The translations under genes and the position numbers were made by a program. Positions 53,305 through 64,000 of a stretch of 64,000 nucleotides of DNA are shown piece by piece. The DNA comes from Lophium mytilinum (lineage: Eukaryota > Ascomycota > Dothideomycetes > Mytilinidiales > Mytilinidiaceae). The stretch's first letter is position 1; each line of letters opens with the position of its first letter. The notes beneath the pieces are model-generated. The model was not told the origin of the DNA. It did no database searches and saw nothing but the letters and a program-made list of their open reading frames with translations. The stretch is taken from NCBI GenBank assembly GCA_010093605.1, contig MU004199.1:69609-133608 (forward strand), in the 5' to 3' direction.

Positions 53305-53675
53305 AGATGAAACATGTCCCACGAGTGACAACAGGCCATCAGACCTAAGCGAAAGGGCGTTTCGTTTATCGTCAAGATGTCTACTTAAACTGCCTCTTAA
53401 ACCATGGATTCAAATTGAAGCAAATTAAATCTAAGAAACAGTCAACCGACCACGTTTTTTCGCCGGAAATAAGTTACAGCGACAATATTTCCGACTTTCA
53501 TCGCATCATTTCGCACCTCCTGCATTCGGCTAGTGATCAACTCGCTTACGAGGGATCGGATGCTACACCTCTCCAACTGCAAACCAATCACGCCATTCTT
53601 CGCGACCTCATCGCACCCTTCAACTTTTCCTAACGGCGCATTCCATATCCACGAGCACTGGATCTCAAGTGCAAA

Positions 53676-55385
53676 ATGGATAGCCGTTCGAGCGTCGAAG
53701 CGATCGAGTTAAGCAATATCCAGCTTCGCAACAGCGTTGAAGATGACGCGCAAAACGAATCGCAGAACATCTCCTCCCCACCTCCTGCAATGGAGTACCC
53801 AGGCGGTATCAAATTCGTTCTTATTACCATTGGCCTAGTGCTGAGCATCTTCCTCTCCGCCCTCGACAGCACGATCATTGCAACCGCCATCCCCAGTATT
53901 ACAGACGAGTTCGGCAGTATCGGCAACATTGCTTGGTACGGCAGCGCCTACATCATCACAAACACAGCCTTTCAGTCCTCATGGGGAAAGGGGTATTCAT
54001 ATTTCCCTCTCAAACACACCTTCTTACTAGCTATCGCACTCTTCGAAGTTGGGAACATCATCTGCGCTCTTGCACCTAACAGCTCCACGCTGATTCTTGG
54101 GCGCGTGGTTGCTGGAATCGGTGGAGGGGGGATCATGACCGGCGCGTTCATTATCATTGCGCTGACGGTAAAGCCAGACCATAGAGCAGCCTACATGGGT
54201 GTTCTAGGCGTCACGTTCGGCGTCTCAAGCGTAGTGGGCCCGCTGATGGGCGGTCTGCTCACGGATGGTCCTGGATGGAGATGGTGCTTCTGTACGTCTA
54301 TTATATTTCCTTCTTCCTTTCGAACACAGACTGATATCTTTGCACTCTAAGGGATCAGCCTCCCACTCGGCTTCTCCGCAGCCGCAACCATGTTCTTCTT
54401 CTTCATGCCCCCAATACCCCCCAGAGAAGCCTCCCTCCGCGAAAGAATCGTTCAGATAGACCTCCTCGGCAGCATCCTCGTCACCGGCGCGCTTTCCTGC
54501 TTCGTTCTCTGCATGCACTGGAGCGGAATCTACCACTGGTCCAGTCCTCGCGCGATCCTCGCCATGGTCTCCTTTGTCGTGCTCATGCTAGCGTTTTTCG
54601 CCAACGAAGGGTTCATGGGCCCCAAAGCAATGATCCAACACCACCTCCTCAAGAACTCTGCTGTCCTCCCCAACCTCATCTACATCTTCTTCCTGGCCGG
54701 CGTCTACTTCCCCCTCCTCTACACCCTCCCCGTGCAGCTCCAGTCCGTGCACAACGAATCCGCCTCCCAGAGCGGCGTCCGCCTCATCCCCCTCGTCCTC
54801 GGCATCTCCCTCGTCACCATGCTTTCCAACGCCCTACTCACCTGGACACGCCGCTACGCCCTCTTCCTCGCCGCCGGGGCGATCCTCGGCACCGCCGGCC
54901 TGGCGAAAATCCACTCACTGGGCGCAGACGCCACCACCAGTGACTGGATCCGCTACGAGATCCTCGCCGCCGTCGGCGTCGGGCTCGCGCTACAGATCCC
55001 CATGATCGCTAACCAGACCGTTGTGGCCGCCACGGACGTCCCGGCTGTCACGTCCCTCACTCTCTTCGTCGAGAACATCGGGACCGCGCTGTTTGTGGCC
55101 GCGGGCGAGGCGGCGTTTGCGCAGGGCCTGATGGCCAGCATTGCGAAGAACGTGCCGTCGGTGGAACCGAACAAGGTGCTCGATGTTGGCGCAACGCAGA
55201 TTCGAAATGTGTTTCACGGAAGCGAGCTGCAAGGGGTGTTGGGGAGTTATCTGGATGGGTGCAAGATTAGTCATGTCATTGGGGTTGCGTGTGGGGCGGC
55301 GGCGTGTGTGGTATCGTTTGGGAGTGTGGGGACGATCGGGGTTAGGGAGGTTAGGATGAGGTTGAAGAAGGTGCATGCGCCTTGA
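53676..55385 (+). CDS. MFS drug:H+ antiporter, DHA2 (14-TM) type
   Basis: Two exons, 53676-54291 and 54352-55385, in frame to 549 residues. A ~45-residue polar N-terminus precedes TM1. DHA2 marks: FLSALDSTIIATAIPSITDEFGS, AWYGSAYIITNTAFQSSWGKGYSYFPLK (the aflatoxin/HC-toxin efflux-pump style motif), GRVVAGIGGGGIMTGAFII, motif C [35 protein letters not shown] across the intron, and PREASLRERIVQIDLLGS. Fourteen membrane segments can be traced. The substrate is unknown; the close relatives I recall export peptides and polyketides or azoles. It is a different sub-branch from the DHA2 gene at 7989, sharing little beyond family motifs. Confidence 0.94.
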
Positions 55386-58300
55386 GTGGTCGTGGTAGAC
55401 CGACCTTTTCGGCGTGAGGTTCAGAGTGGATAGGTGTGATATCTCGTTGATGTGGTAGGTTCAGTGAGATTCTTGCCGGAGCAGTTGTTTGGGGAGTATC
55501 TATCTAGACCGCATCTTGTTCTTGTAGGTTCCCGGATTTTTGATCTTTAGAAAGCCTCAATTATCATGGTTGTTCATTTTCTTCAGCGAGAACGAATAGT
55601 ACTTTCCTTATCATTGACGAAGATACATTGGCGAGTCTTCTCATCCACAAAAGCTGTCGCTTGCCCTCGCGATGGCTTCGATTGTCTAACCTTCGGTTAC
55701 TTGGACTAGCTTTGCAGCGTCGATTACTTTGCTGGTGGTGTGTAAATCTCTGGTTTTCGCAGAGATAAGACGTCATAAGATTAGGAAAGAGATGCAGCTA
55801 AAGTTAGTGGCTATTTCGTCGTAGATTCCTATTCGAGAAATCTGGGTAAGCAATATTCTAAAAGCAAGGCTACAGCCTCCCTATGTCCATCACCACCAGA
55901 AGAATTAGACAGCCTAGCGCTCTCCACCACCAGCTCCAGCTCACAGCAGCTCATAATACTCCCCATTACTAGATTACCCCAAAGAGCCGCATTCCGATTT
56001 TCCAGTCATCGCAGCACGACTCGGTATAAACCACTCATAAACTTCCAACCAAATCCCCAGCCAAAACATAACCCCGAAAAGAACCCGTCCATCTTAACCC
56101 TATTTGCTTGGCCCTCAACCCATCATCCGATCCTAACACGACCCTCTCGCCACACCTCCCGCAACCCCATCGCCACAGGGTCCGCCTTCACCGATCGGCA
56201 GCGCACTAACACCCATCGCACTGGACCCTTTCTCCACCATCGACCCACCTCGAAGCCCCGGAACGGTGGCCTCAGGCACGTGCCGAACCGTCGCATACCC
56301 GCTCCCGCAACCATCCCCTCGCGGGCGGATATTAATAATGCTGGTATTTTCCCGGGTGGGGGCGAGAGAACGGGAGGAAGGCGCGGCTGTTACGGCGGGT
56401 CGAACACTAAGTTTTTTTCCTTTTGCTACATTATAATTCCCGATTTTGCCGCACTGCCTTAGAATATTACCCGTTTGATGCATGAGATTCAGCCGGGTGC
56501 TTACGCTGTTCATCTTTCACCGTTCCGCACCTTTCATGTAGCCCTTACTCAGAAACTCGTTTTGAAGAGAGCGGCTAAGGCGAGTACGTGAGATGGAATG
56601 TAGGCTCGATGGGGAAAGAGGTGTGGCAGAAGCCGCCCCGGTCGCGTAAGGGTAGTGGTGCAGTAGTTCCGCTTGGCGTGCAGGTGGGCTGCAATTTGGC
56701 ATGCTGTTTGAGCAGGGGCAATAGTCGTTGGCTGTAGAGCTCCTACTTTGTACAGTACAGACGGAGAGGTGTGTATGTATATACAAGCTGTGAGTATAGC
56801 ATGTACACCCACTCTGCCTTGATACACGGAAAACAATCCACACAAGCCGAGAACACCACCTAGAAAGTAACATGGAGGATATAGATAGATACTCGCCTCC
56901 ATTGTACATTCGGTAGTACATACAGCCTCTCCACGCATCATCACAGTCCACATATCAAAGACTCACTATGCTCCAGCAGCTTCCCAATCTACGAAAAAGC
57001 AGCTTCGAACCAATTGCGCTCCCATACCGTATGCTTCGGCAAGCCACCTGCAGCCGCCCTCCCCCAGCTCCAAGCGACCACGCTAACCCCAATCCCCTCA
57101 CCGATCCCACCACCCCTACCCTACCCTACCTACCCACTGCCTCCCCATTACCAGGGTGGGTGGAAGTGGTGGGCGTGCCGCCGATCCCTTCCCCATCGCC
57201 CTCCTCCAAACCACACCCCCGGGTCCCGACTCCATGGCGTGCTCTCCCCTTCTTCCACCCCAGCAGAACGCCTCTCGCCCAAACCGCTTGCCCGCAGCAC
57301 CCGTGCCGTGCCGTCTCCGTCTCTCTCTCTCTGCTCCCACCCACCACCCCTCTCCCACCCGCCCCAGGCGCCGTCACATGCCGCGTCTTCGCGTGCTGGG
57401 CCGTTCCGGGGCTAGCGACGGCGGCGGGGGGCGGAGAGAGCCGTATGTACTTCAGACCCTCCCCACCCCTCTGCGGGAGCGGCATCGGGCATCGGCAACG
57501 GCGACGGCATCGGGGTCGGGTCGTCGCGGTCGGGAGGGCGGCTCGGGAGGGGAGTTGTGTTGATTGGGAGCGGGCGGGCGCTGCGGTACGTACCGTCCCT
57601 TACCCACCCACTCACCCACCCTAGGGAGCTATAGAGGTGGTGGGTGCGGTACGGACGGGTAGGTATCTGAAGGATGTGCGTCTTCCGCGCGGTTATGTAG
57701 GTCAGCTTTTGTGGGGGTGGAGTGGGATTTGGAGGGTTAGCTAGAGGGGAGGTATGGTAAGACGGTGGGGCTTTCCGCGGAATGGGCTTGTGGGAAGCGT
57801 GGGGGTGTGCTGGAAGAGTGGGAGGGTCAGTTTTTGTCGAGTAGGCGGTGAGAGAAAGGGAGCAGAGAGCTGGTGTGGAGAAGGGGGAGCTTGAGGAAGT
57901 GGTGGTCAGCAGCTCGTGTTGTGGCGCTGATTGAGAGTGTGGTGGCGTCAGGGATAGAAAAGATATGGGCATGGAGTTCGATGTCCCTATGAGACCAACA
58001 GCCTCCCCATACTCCTTTCTACGCCACCTGTGCTGCTGTTGGTGTTGGCACGTAGCAGCGACTGGTCACTGATGTGAGGGATACCAAGACCGGTTTCATT
58101 AGTGTAGAGAGCCCCGCGGTATGGAGGCCTGAACGTGTACTCTATAGGCCCCCTTTCGGCGAGCGTGACTGTGAGTGGTTGAGGAAAGTTCAAGGAAAGC
58201 CCCGGACAAAACTCCATCCTTCCGTTCGTCCATCCGTACTCCGTGTATGTATTAACTCCGGCCACCCCCTTTCGCATAGCCGTCCAACTCCCGAAAGTCG

Positions 58301-58735
58301 GCCCATGGCCTGGGAAAAAGCGGTGAAGTGTCGCAAAGAGGGGCAGATCCTAACCCACTCCAGAAAAACACAAGAAGAGCAGAACAGAGACTCGTCTAAA
58401 GTTGGCAAAGGGGGATATAGCGAGCCCAAATACCGGGAAAAAGGAAGTAACTCCAAACCAGAAATATTAAACCGGCTCCAGCCAAGGCCGTTTCCGGGCC
58501 CCCTCAAATCAAATCAGATCAGAATTATATGATTAGCTTTTTTATGTCGTGGAAAATGTTGGCATATGGTCCTAAAGCAGGTTGGGCCTCAAAAGCGGCC
58601 GGCCCCAACTTCGCGGGGTCGCATGTGTCGGGTGATGCAGGGCTGGTTGACGTGCGTTACCCCAGATTGTGCTCGTAAGGCGTAGGGCAGCAAGGTGCCT
58701 CGGATGAGTGGGTGGTGATGGTCGATCGAGTCTTG
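55386..58735. other. Long gene-poor stretch, C-rich on the plus strand in part
   Basis: 3.35 kb without a supported gene. 57040-57400 is strongly C-rich/G-poor on the plus strand (CCCTACCCTACCTACCC, CTCTCTCTCT), giving long but low-complexity open frames on both strands that I do not accept. Pyrimidine-rich sequence also occurs near 55880-56060. No repeat array or RNA gene recognised. Confidence 0.45.
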
Positions 58736-59807
58736 TTAGGCTGTCTGGCCATTGATGGCTTTCAGTTCGACGTCACTGGAAGCTCGTTAGCGATCCGGGT
58801 ATTTGCGGGATTAATGAATGCAAGACGAGGAAGGTGGGCGAGTCATCTGAGCTTGCTTGACTCGAGGATGACGGAATGGAGTTGTTGGGTTGAGGCTTGC
58901 GATCGGTGAGAGTGACTCGGCATTTGTGAAAGGGGAGAGTTGGGCACCTACAACACCAGACTCGCGTTTGGCGGAATATGGCCAGGGAAGCCGCTTTAGA
59001 AGACCGTTGGTCAGCTGGTGTTTTGCTCAAAGCCTTGGCACAGCGTCAAGCCATGATTGGGAGGAAAAGAGGCGGAAGAAATAGTTTTCCTAGTTGGGGT
59101 TCCGCGGATCTGCGAGGCCGCGACCAGTCGGTGGAAGGCGTGGTTGTCGTTTGTCGACCGCAGTACTGGGCTCTGGGGATCTGCGATCATGACTCTCTCT
59201 CGATGCGCAATGTCGCAATGTCGCAATGTCGCCATTTGCATTTTTTTCTTGAACATCTGAAGAAAGGCGTTTGCTTACCGTATGCCGTACCCGTAGTCCC
59301 TGCAACTCTCATTAGTCCATTATCAGATCATCCGGGGCCTGATTTTACGTACGCCGTTATAGTCAGAGTCGCCTTTTCGCCTAGCGACATGGCTGCAATG
59401 CTTCCGTTGCCTAGGATGCCCTCATCCCAGCCTGTGCAGCACGCATTGCAGGTCAGCGAACGGTCCCTAGTACGCCCAACCTGGCTGCAGAGCCCGAAAG
59501 AAGAGCCTACCCCTGATGACCCTCCCCTCTCCGATTGCGGTAACGAGATCTCCCCGGCCCAGGGACGAGTCGAATCTGGAACATGCCGTTAGCAGTTTGG
59601 TCTGGCCATGCATTGTCTTTCGAGGCTCAGGCTAGACTGAAGAATTTTGCTTTTTTGGGAGGCGTCTTTGGAGACGTACTGCTTGCCCTTGCTGTTGGTG
59701 GCGGTGGGGTCGTAGATCCACCCCGTGTACTCCATCGTGACTGTGTCGCCCTTGGAGGGGAAGTTGACGCCGTTGCCCTCGCTGAGGATGACCTTCTCGA
59801 CTCCCAT
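58736..59807 (-). CDS. FPR1: FK506-binding protein, FKBP12-type peptidyl-prolyl isomerase
   Basis: Six exons on the minus strand: 59807-59680, 59575-59511, 59431-59353, 59299-59279, 58993-58952 and 58775-58736; frame closes to 124 residues. Exon 4 has only 21 nt. The chain shows the full FKBP fold: VEKVILSEGNG, DTVTMEYTGW, KQFDSSLGRGDLVTAIGEGRVIRGWDEGI, MSLGEKATLTITADYGYGIRG, FPGHIPPNASLVFDVELKAING. The binding-pocket residues of human FKBP12 have their counterparts: Tyr in MEYTGW, Phe-Asp in QFDSS, Val-Ile and Trp in RVIRGW, Tyr in DYGYG and Phe in LVFDVEL. It catalyses prolyl isomerisation and, with rapamycin or FK506, would inhibit TOR or calcineurin. Intron 4 is long (285 nt) and carries GCAATGTC three times in tandem near 59212. 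Confidence 0.95.
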
Positions 59808-61965
59808 GGCAGTGGTGTTGGTGGGCAGGAAGATGGGTGGGGGTTTGATATGGGGGCCCTTGGGTCAATTGGGGGTTACAGATCAACGAATACCCGCTGA
59901 AATGGCAGCTGGACAAGAATATGAAGGCAGCGAGAGGACAATTGAGGTGGCGCGGGATCAGAGGGGGTGCTGGGGGGGAGGTCTAGCTTTAAGGCATAAT
60001 GGAAAAAGGGTACCAGGCAATACCGCGTTTTCGTCCTCCACCTCCCCTTGAGCACCGCTGGGCAGCACTCGCGGCTCTGCCATGTAAATGTCTGCACCAT
60101 GAGTGGTGAGAATCTCTGATGCTAGCCAGCATCGGCAGGGCCATTTGCGTGGGCGAAGGTGCAGCATCGGCCGGCTGCCCCTCGCATGGCACGCCAGGAG
60201 AGGACTGAACAGCTGCGAGATTGCTGCTTCGGATCCTCGACGCCGTTAGAGAGACGCCGGTAGCTCCAACTCTGCGCCCATGTCGCGGTGCCGCGCCGAG
60301 TTGCTATTCGACAGCCCGCTCGGGCTACAGCTGACCAGATCTCAGACGAGCCGAATAGGATCGCAGCACCCGCATCCCGATCGCAGCGCCGGCCGTGTGC
60401 ACAGCCCTAGTCTGTAGAAGCCGACTCCTACGCCTGCGTGCTTGCTTGCTTTGCTCCCGAAACCCAACCGACCGAAACCGCAGCCGACCGAACCGCCAAC
60501 CCACCCCGCGTCGGCTGGGCCTCTGCGGTGGTCATTGCGGCGGGGGCGGGCTGGAGAGACGTCGTCGGCAGCATGGTGGGGTCACAGGGTATGTGATACT
60601 ACTCCAGACCAGAAAGGCAGTACATTTCAAACAGAATCCCACTGTCGGATACCTCTCCGCGGGCCAGCACTGGGACGACGATGCTGCTGTTGTTCTCTGT
60701 CGCGCCCCCCGACGACGCTGTCACTTCTAGCAGCAATATGGTGGAAGCGAGGGATGCCGTTGGTTGTAGTCCAATGGCTAGCTCGTTCGCTGTCACTGAA
60801 GTCACAGGTTCCACCGCACGTGATCTCACCCGGGCAGCAATACATCCACAACCTCAGACCACGATATCCACATCTACGGCGTGCCGACGCGTCCAGACCA
60901 GATCGACAAGAAGACACGTCCCGATCGCCCCAGGGCCCCGCTGCCAGTGGCCACGCGCTCCGAGCTGCACAACTCACGCTCCAGTAACAACGACGACGTG
61001 CCGACGTGCTGATAATGGACATGCGAGCCCAAAGCTAAAACGCACGTCAGCTGGGACACGCTCGAGGTCGTCGTTCGCAGCAGGCTGTCCAGAAGGGTGC
61101 CAAGAGGGATCTCGGCACGGATATAGGAAGTTTCTGAAGCCGGGGTGCGAAGTACGACATGCCCCCGAGCGTCCATGGCCCTCCTCCTGCAGCCTGGGGA
61201 GGCTACTCCATCCACACCCAATCATGCCACCGCCGGATGCCGCTCCTTGCTTCCGCTTATAGCCTGCTGCAAGCCCGTCCGGGTTGTGAAGCCCTCGGAG
61301 AATGGATCGAGCTACTCGATCCGGGTCTGCGCGCTGTACATTGGTGAACACCACCGCTATCGCCTACAGCTATCCCGATATCTGCTTTGGAGGGGCATGG
61401 AGTGCCCCGCGGGTCACCCTTGTACGTGACACTAGCGCACGTTCCTGGCTTCCGTCACACGTGTCTCGCTTTGACAGCCATGCAGCCCGAGCCCCTATAA
61501 CCGTACGAGCAATCATGCCACTCCACCCCACCTAAACCTACCCACGCACAGCGAGCTCCGATCGTGATCCTATCCGTGCTTTGTTCTTGGGCCCCCCGAA
61601 CCCTTGGCCTGGGTCCTGCGACAGTCCCGCCGGTGCCCTCTAACCGCTCGGACTGGTCCCTTTCCTGCGCTTGCAGCGGTTGAACGTGGACCCATTCTTC
61701 AGATCGAGAGGCCCATGCGGGTCTACTTTTGGAAGTTTTTCGGGGGTGCGAAGTCCTGGAGGGGTCCAATCCACCATCACGTAGCACTGCCTCCGAGAGT
61801 ACGACTTTTGGTCTTTTTGAATTTTGGCCTTCGCGCGTTTGTCGCCGGACCCAGTTTTCTATCCGTTGTGACTGCTTTATCCTTGTTTTACGCGTTTTAG
61901 TAGTGCGCGATGTTTGAGAAAGCCTTGCACAGTGCTTGCATTAGCACCGCGGGGCTCGCGGCTTC
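59808..61965. other. Long gene-poor stretch upstream of FPR1
   Basis: 2.15 kb, GC-rich, with many short overlapping open frames on both strands but no domain, splice pattern or family resemblance. ACGTGACACTAGCGCACGT near 61424 resembles the paired boxes elsewhere. Long promoter/leader or an unrecognised non-coding RNA are possible. Confidence 0.4.
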
Positions 61966-63000
61966 TCAGGGATTTGCTGCCCAAAACGCATGTTTTTCGA
62001 GCTGCGAGATGCTCACGCTGGAGAATTTAGGGGTGGGAGATCGGCGATCTGGTCCGCTTTGGGGGCCGCAGTCAGCTATGTGGATATCGGGTATACTAGC
62101 TTTCTGTATGAAGTGTAGTAGGCGGCGGTAGTTTGTGCCGATTTGTTCGACGCCGTGGCTGTCGTCAGACATGCTGAAACGCCCGCCCATGCGAAGAAAT
62201 TTCTGGATTTTGTGAGTTGGGGGCGGTTGATGAGGAGCTTCCAGGGACAACATACCTCACAGACCTCGAGACATGGATATGGCTCGTCCAGGCCCTTCCG
62301 GAGCGCAGCAGAATTCAGTTCCAACACACCATCGTATGATATGATGTACTCCAGATTACGCAGTGCCTTGGTCCAGACGCCCTCGAACCTCCTCAGGCCA
62401 GCATTGGGCTCGTCGCTCATAAGCCTTATTAGGTCGAAATGCCCCACGATGGCGGGTTGGAGAGCTTGGAGCATCTCGTACTGCGAATCGAAGTAGTCCT
62501 CAAAGAGCCGTTCATCTGTGCCTCCTGCTATCTCGCGAGCTTTCTGGTATGTCGCCTTGTCGAAGTCAATCGGTACTGTATGGACGTGATGAACAGAGCC
62601 AATGAGGAAGTCGTAAGGGTGCTTTGCGACGAGCGATCGTATGAGTCCCAGAGTTGATGGCCGTATCCATTCCGTCTCAAAGGCAACAGGTAGCGCAATT
62701 TGTCCGGTATACGTTTCCCTCAGCCGCACGGCTTCCGCGTAAAACGCGTCGGTCAACTGAACAAGGCCTTCCTCCGTGTAATCCGATTCCTGCGCCATTG
62801 TCAGCTACGCCTCCTATGGCTGATATGAGAAGCAATGTACGCACCTCCTCTGGATAAAAGTCCTCCTTCTCTCGGTGCATATGCTCCGTCAGCGCATAAG
62901 ACTGGAACCCTCTTGCTATCGCTGTTTGCACCACTTCTTCCAGCGTGTTCTTCGCATGGGCGCAGAACTGGCCCGAATGGCTGTGATGCGAGTAGGGCAT
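61966..63000 (-). CDS. HIS2: Histidinol-phosphatase, PHP type
   Basis: Three exons on the minus strand, 63000-62845, 62789-62256 and 62202-61966, all phase 0; 308 residues. Start is the ATG at 63000 (MPYSHHSHSGQF). PHP metal-site motifs: HSHSGQFCAHA, ALTEHMHREKEDF, GSVHHVHTVPIDFD, IVGHFDLIRLM, and MSDDSHGVEQIGTNY, with IISYDGVLELNSAALRKGLDEPYPC in between. The C-terminus ends VSISQLEKHAFWAANP, similar to family ends. The enzyme dephosphorylates histidinol phosphate, the penultimate stage of histidine biosynthesis, in the cytosol. In many fungi this pathway is under general amino-acid control by a GCN4/CpcA bZIP; no TGACTC box was looked for systematically. Confidence 0.96.
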
Positions 63001-63530
63001 TTTGGAAGTAGGCAAAAAGCTACAATGACAAGCTCCAAGGTCAATTGCGCTGGGGGCAGCTGAGAGATGTAGATGTAGTCGAATTAAGGCATGTTGAAGA
63101 TCGTGGATAGGCTGGGTGACGTTGCGATCGGAATGGGAGAGGTGCAGCAGAGAAGGCCCGATTTTCTAAAATCGTTGCCATGCTTGGCAACGGCGAGATG
63201 CACCACGACACGGTGCCAGACTGATCAACATCAACCCTAGACCGAGCTCGTCAGTTGCCCGAGATCTCCATCTGGGTTCATCTCGTTATCAACTCAAGCT
63301 TTAATTCGCCGATTGATTTACTATTCGCGGGTTAGAGTGGACCGTGTCAAGTGCTAGAGAAGATCAACATGAACTCAATGAATTGAAGACTCCAACGCGG
63401 TAGCTATCGCCATATTATCTTCTCTCTGCTACCTAATCAGCAATTCCCGGCTGTCTCTCTTATCGTGTCCATTCTCATCTCGCTTCTCAATACATATGTC
63501 TCCTAATAAGGTATTCTTTCCCACCAACCT
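63001..63530. other. Intergenic region upstream of HIS2
   Basis: 530 bp between the HIS2 start and the 3' end of the next minus-strand gene. No gene or repeat seen. Confidence 0.45.
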
Positions 63531-64000
63531 CTAAAAATTCTTCGTAACCCCCGGCACAATAGCCTCTAATCGTCCCACCAACTCCTCCCACACCCTCTCC
63601 TGCACTCTTTCCCCCTCCGGCTTCGACAACACTCCACCCGGTGGCGTAACCTTACAATCAGCTAAGTACTTTCCATGCGTCTCTGGCCCTTGGCTAGCTG
63701 CATACACTAGCGTTCTGCTGCCAACTTCCGTCGTTCGAGCGAACAAGAACTTCGCGATCCGAAGGTCCCAGCCGCCTTCACGCGCTAGCTCCCTATCAGA
63801 CGTCTCGTTAGCAGCGCGCTTGTTCGATAGGCTCAGTAGATTTGAAGGGGTAATAGCTTACGAATGACACAGCCCTGGGGTCAGACAATTGACCGTAACC
63901 CCCAGCTCCTCCGCCGTATGCTCCCCCGCAAACGCCCTAAGCCCAACTATCTGCAGCAGTTTGCTGACTTCATACCGGTCGGTCCCATCAAACTTCGCCT
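63531..64000 (-). CDS. Short-chain dehydrogenase, retinol-dehydrogenase-like, 5' part outside the window
   Basis: Two visible exons on the minus strand, beyond-64000 to 63862 and 63792 to 63531, spliced in frame. The visible part starts within the catalytic region: FDGTDRYEVSKLLQ gives the YxxxK motif, then VTVNCLTPGLCHS across the intron to ELAREGGWDLRIAKFLFARTTEVGSRTLVYAAS, and a C-terminal GGVLSKPEGERVQERVWEELVGRLE. This matches the C-terminal half of fungal SDRs related to retinol dehydrogenase 12 / WW-domain oxidoreductase-like enzymes. The cofactor-binding N-terminal half lies to the right of the window. Substrate unknown. Confidence 0.88.

Larger units (their letters stand above)
52093..53675. 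other. Intergenic region with decayed coding-like fragments
   Basis: 1.6 kb between the ankyrin gene and the next MFS gene. On the minus strand two fragments look protein-coding (listed separately). On the plus strand 52694-53010 has an open, Lys/Arg/Ser-rich frame ending KPGRQTAKAVRKLQRTRSQRRQ that lacks an ATG; a preceding CTATAG could be an acceptor. None forms a complete gene. Confidence 0.4.

Noticed and set aside
56970-57970. Several long open frames on both strands (up to 218 codons)
   Set aside because: All are Pro/Ser/Thr or Gly/Arg low-complexity products of C-rich DNA and overlap each other on both strands.
60395-61430. Overlapping open frames of 94-193 codons on both strands
   Set aside because: GC-rich sequence with no domain, conserved motif or splice pattern in any frame.

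Overview
The window is nuclear DNA from a filamentous ascomycete (Pezizomycotina). Genes carry many short GT-AG introns (about 45-100 nt) with CTAAC/CTGAC-type branch points. The families are typical: ArsH, DHA2-type drug transporters, Ser/Thr-rich GPI-type surface proteins, DUF1479, and an ankyrin protein with a fungal NLR-type N-terminal domain. The core genes (NOT2, GDI1, MCD4, HIS2, uL29m, FKBP12) have ascomycete-like architecture. I cannot place the class; Dothideomycetes or Eurotiomycetes would be guesses. I saw no rRNA, tRNA or CRISPR. Exon structures were read by eye; for every multi-exon gene the frame closes across all junctions I give.

Left part (1-33 kb) is mostly accessory: a tail-to-tail pair of BTB-like paralogues (one partial at the window edge, one with an in-frame stop or an unusual intron), a small conserved hypothetical, arsH, a DHA2 drug exporter, a GPI-type surface protein, a cytosolic-looking sulfatase, an SDR oxidoreductase, a HerA/FtsK-like P-loop ATPase, a single-pass surface protein, a large secreted Ser/Thr- and Cys-rich protein, an aspzincin-like metallopeptidase, a DUF1479 oxygenase-like protein, a sugar transporter, and a large GIY-YIG (T5orf172) protein. 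Intergenic DNA here holds a dispersed ~116-bp repeat (three copies, one inside an SDR intron), pairs of ACGTGA(C) boxes spaced one helical turn apart, a 13-bp-arm inverted repeat, and a short array of GCGGAGTACTAC repeats.

Middle part (35-48 kb) is housekeeping: NOT2 (mRNA deadenylation/transcription), a bZIP factor divergent from mitochondrial ribosomal protein uL29m, Rab GDI, the GPI-anchor enzyme MCD4, and a coiled-coil protein of unknown role.

Right part (49-64 kb) mixes an ankyrin protein with an NLR-type N-terminal domain, decayed coding-like fragments, a second DHA2 transporter, a long C-rich gene-poor stretch, FKBP12 (six exons, one of 21 nt), another gene-poor stretch, histidinol-phosphatase HIS2, and the 3' end of an SDR gene running off the right edge. 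Nothing here is a recognisable biosynthetic cluster; co-regulation across the window is not evident beyond divergent pairs.
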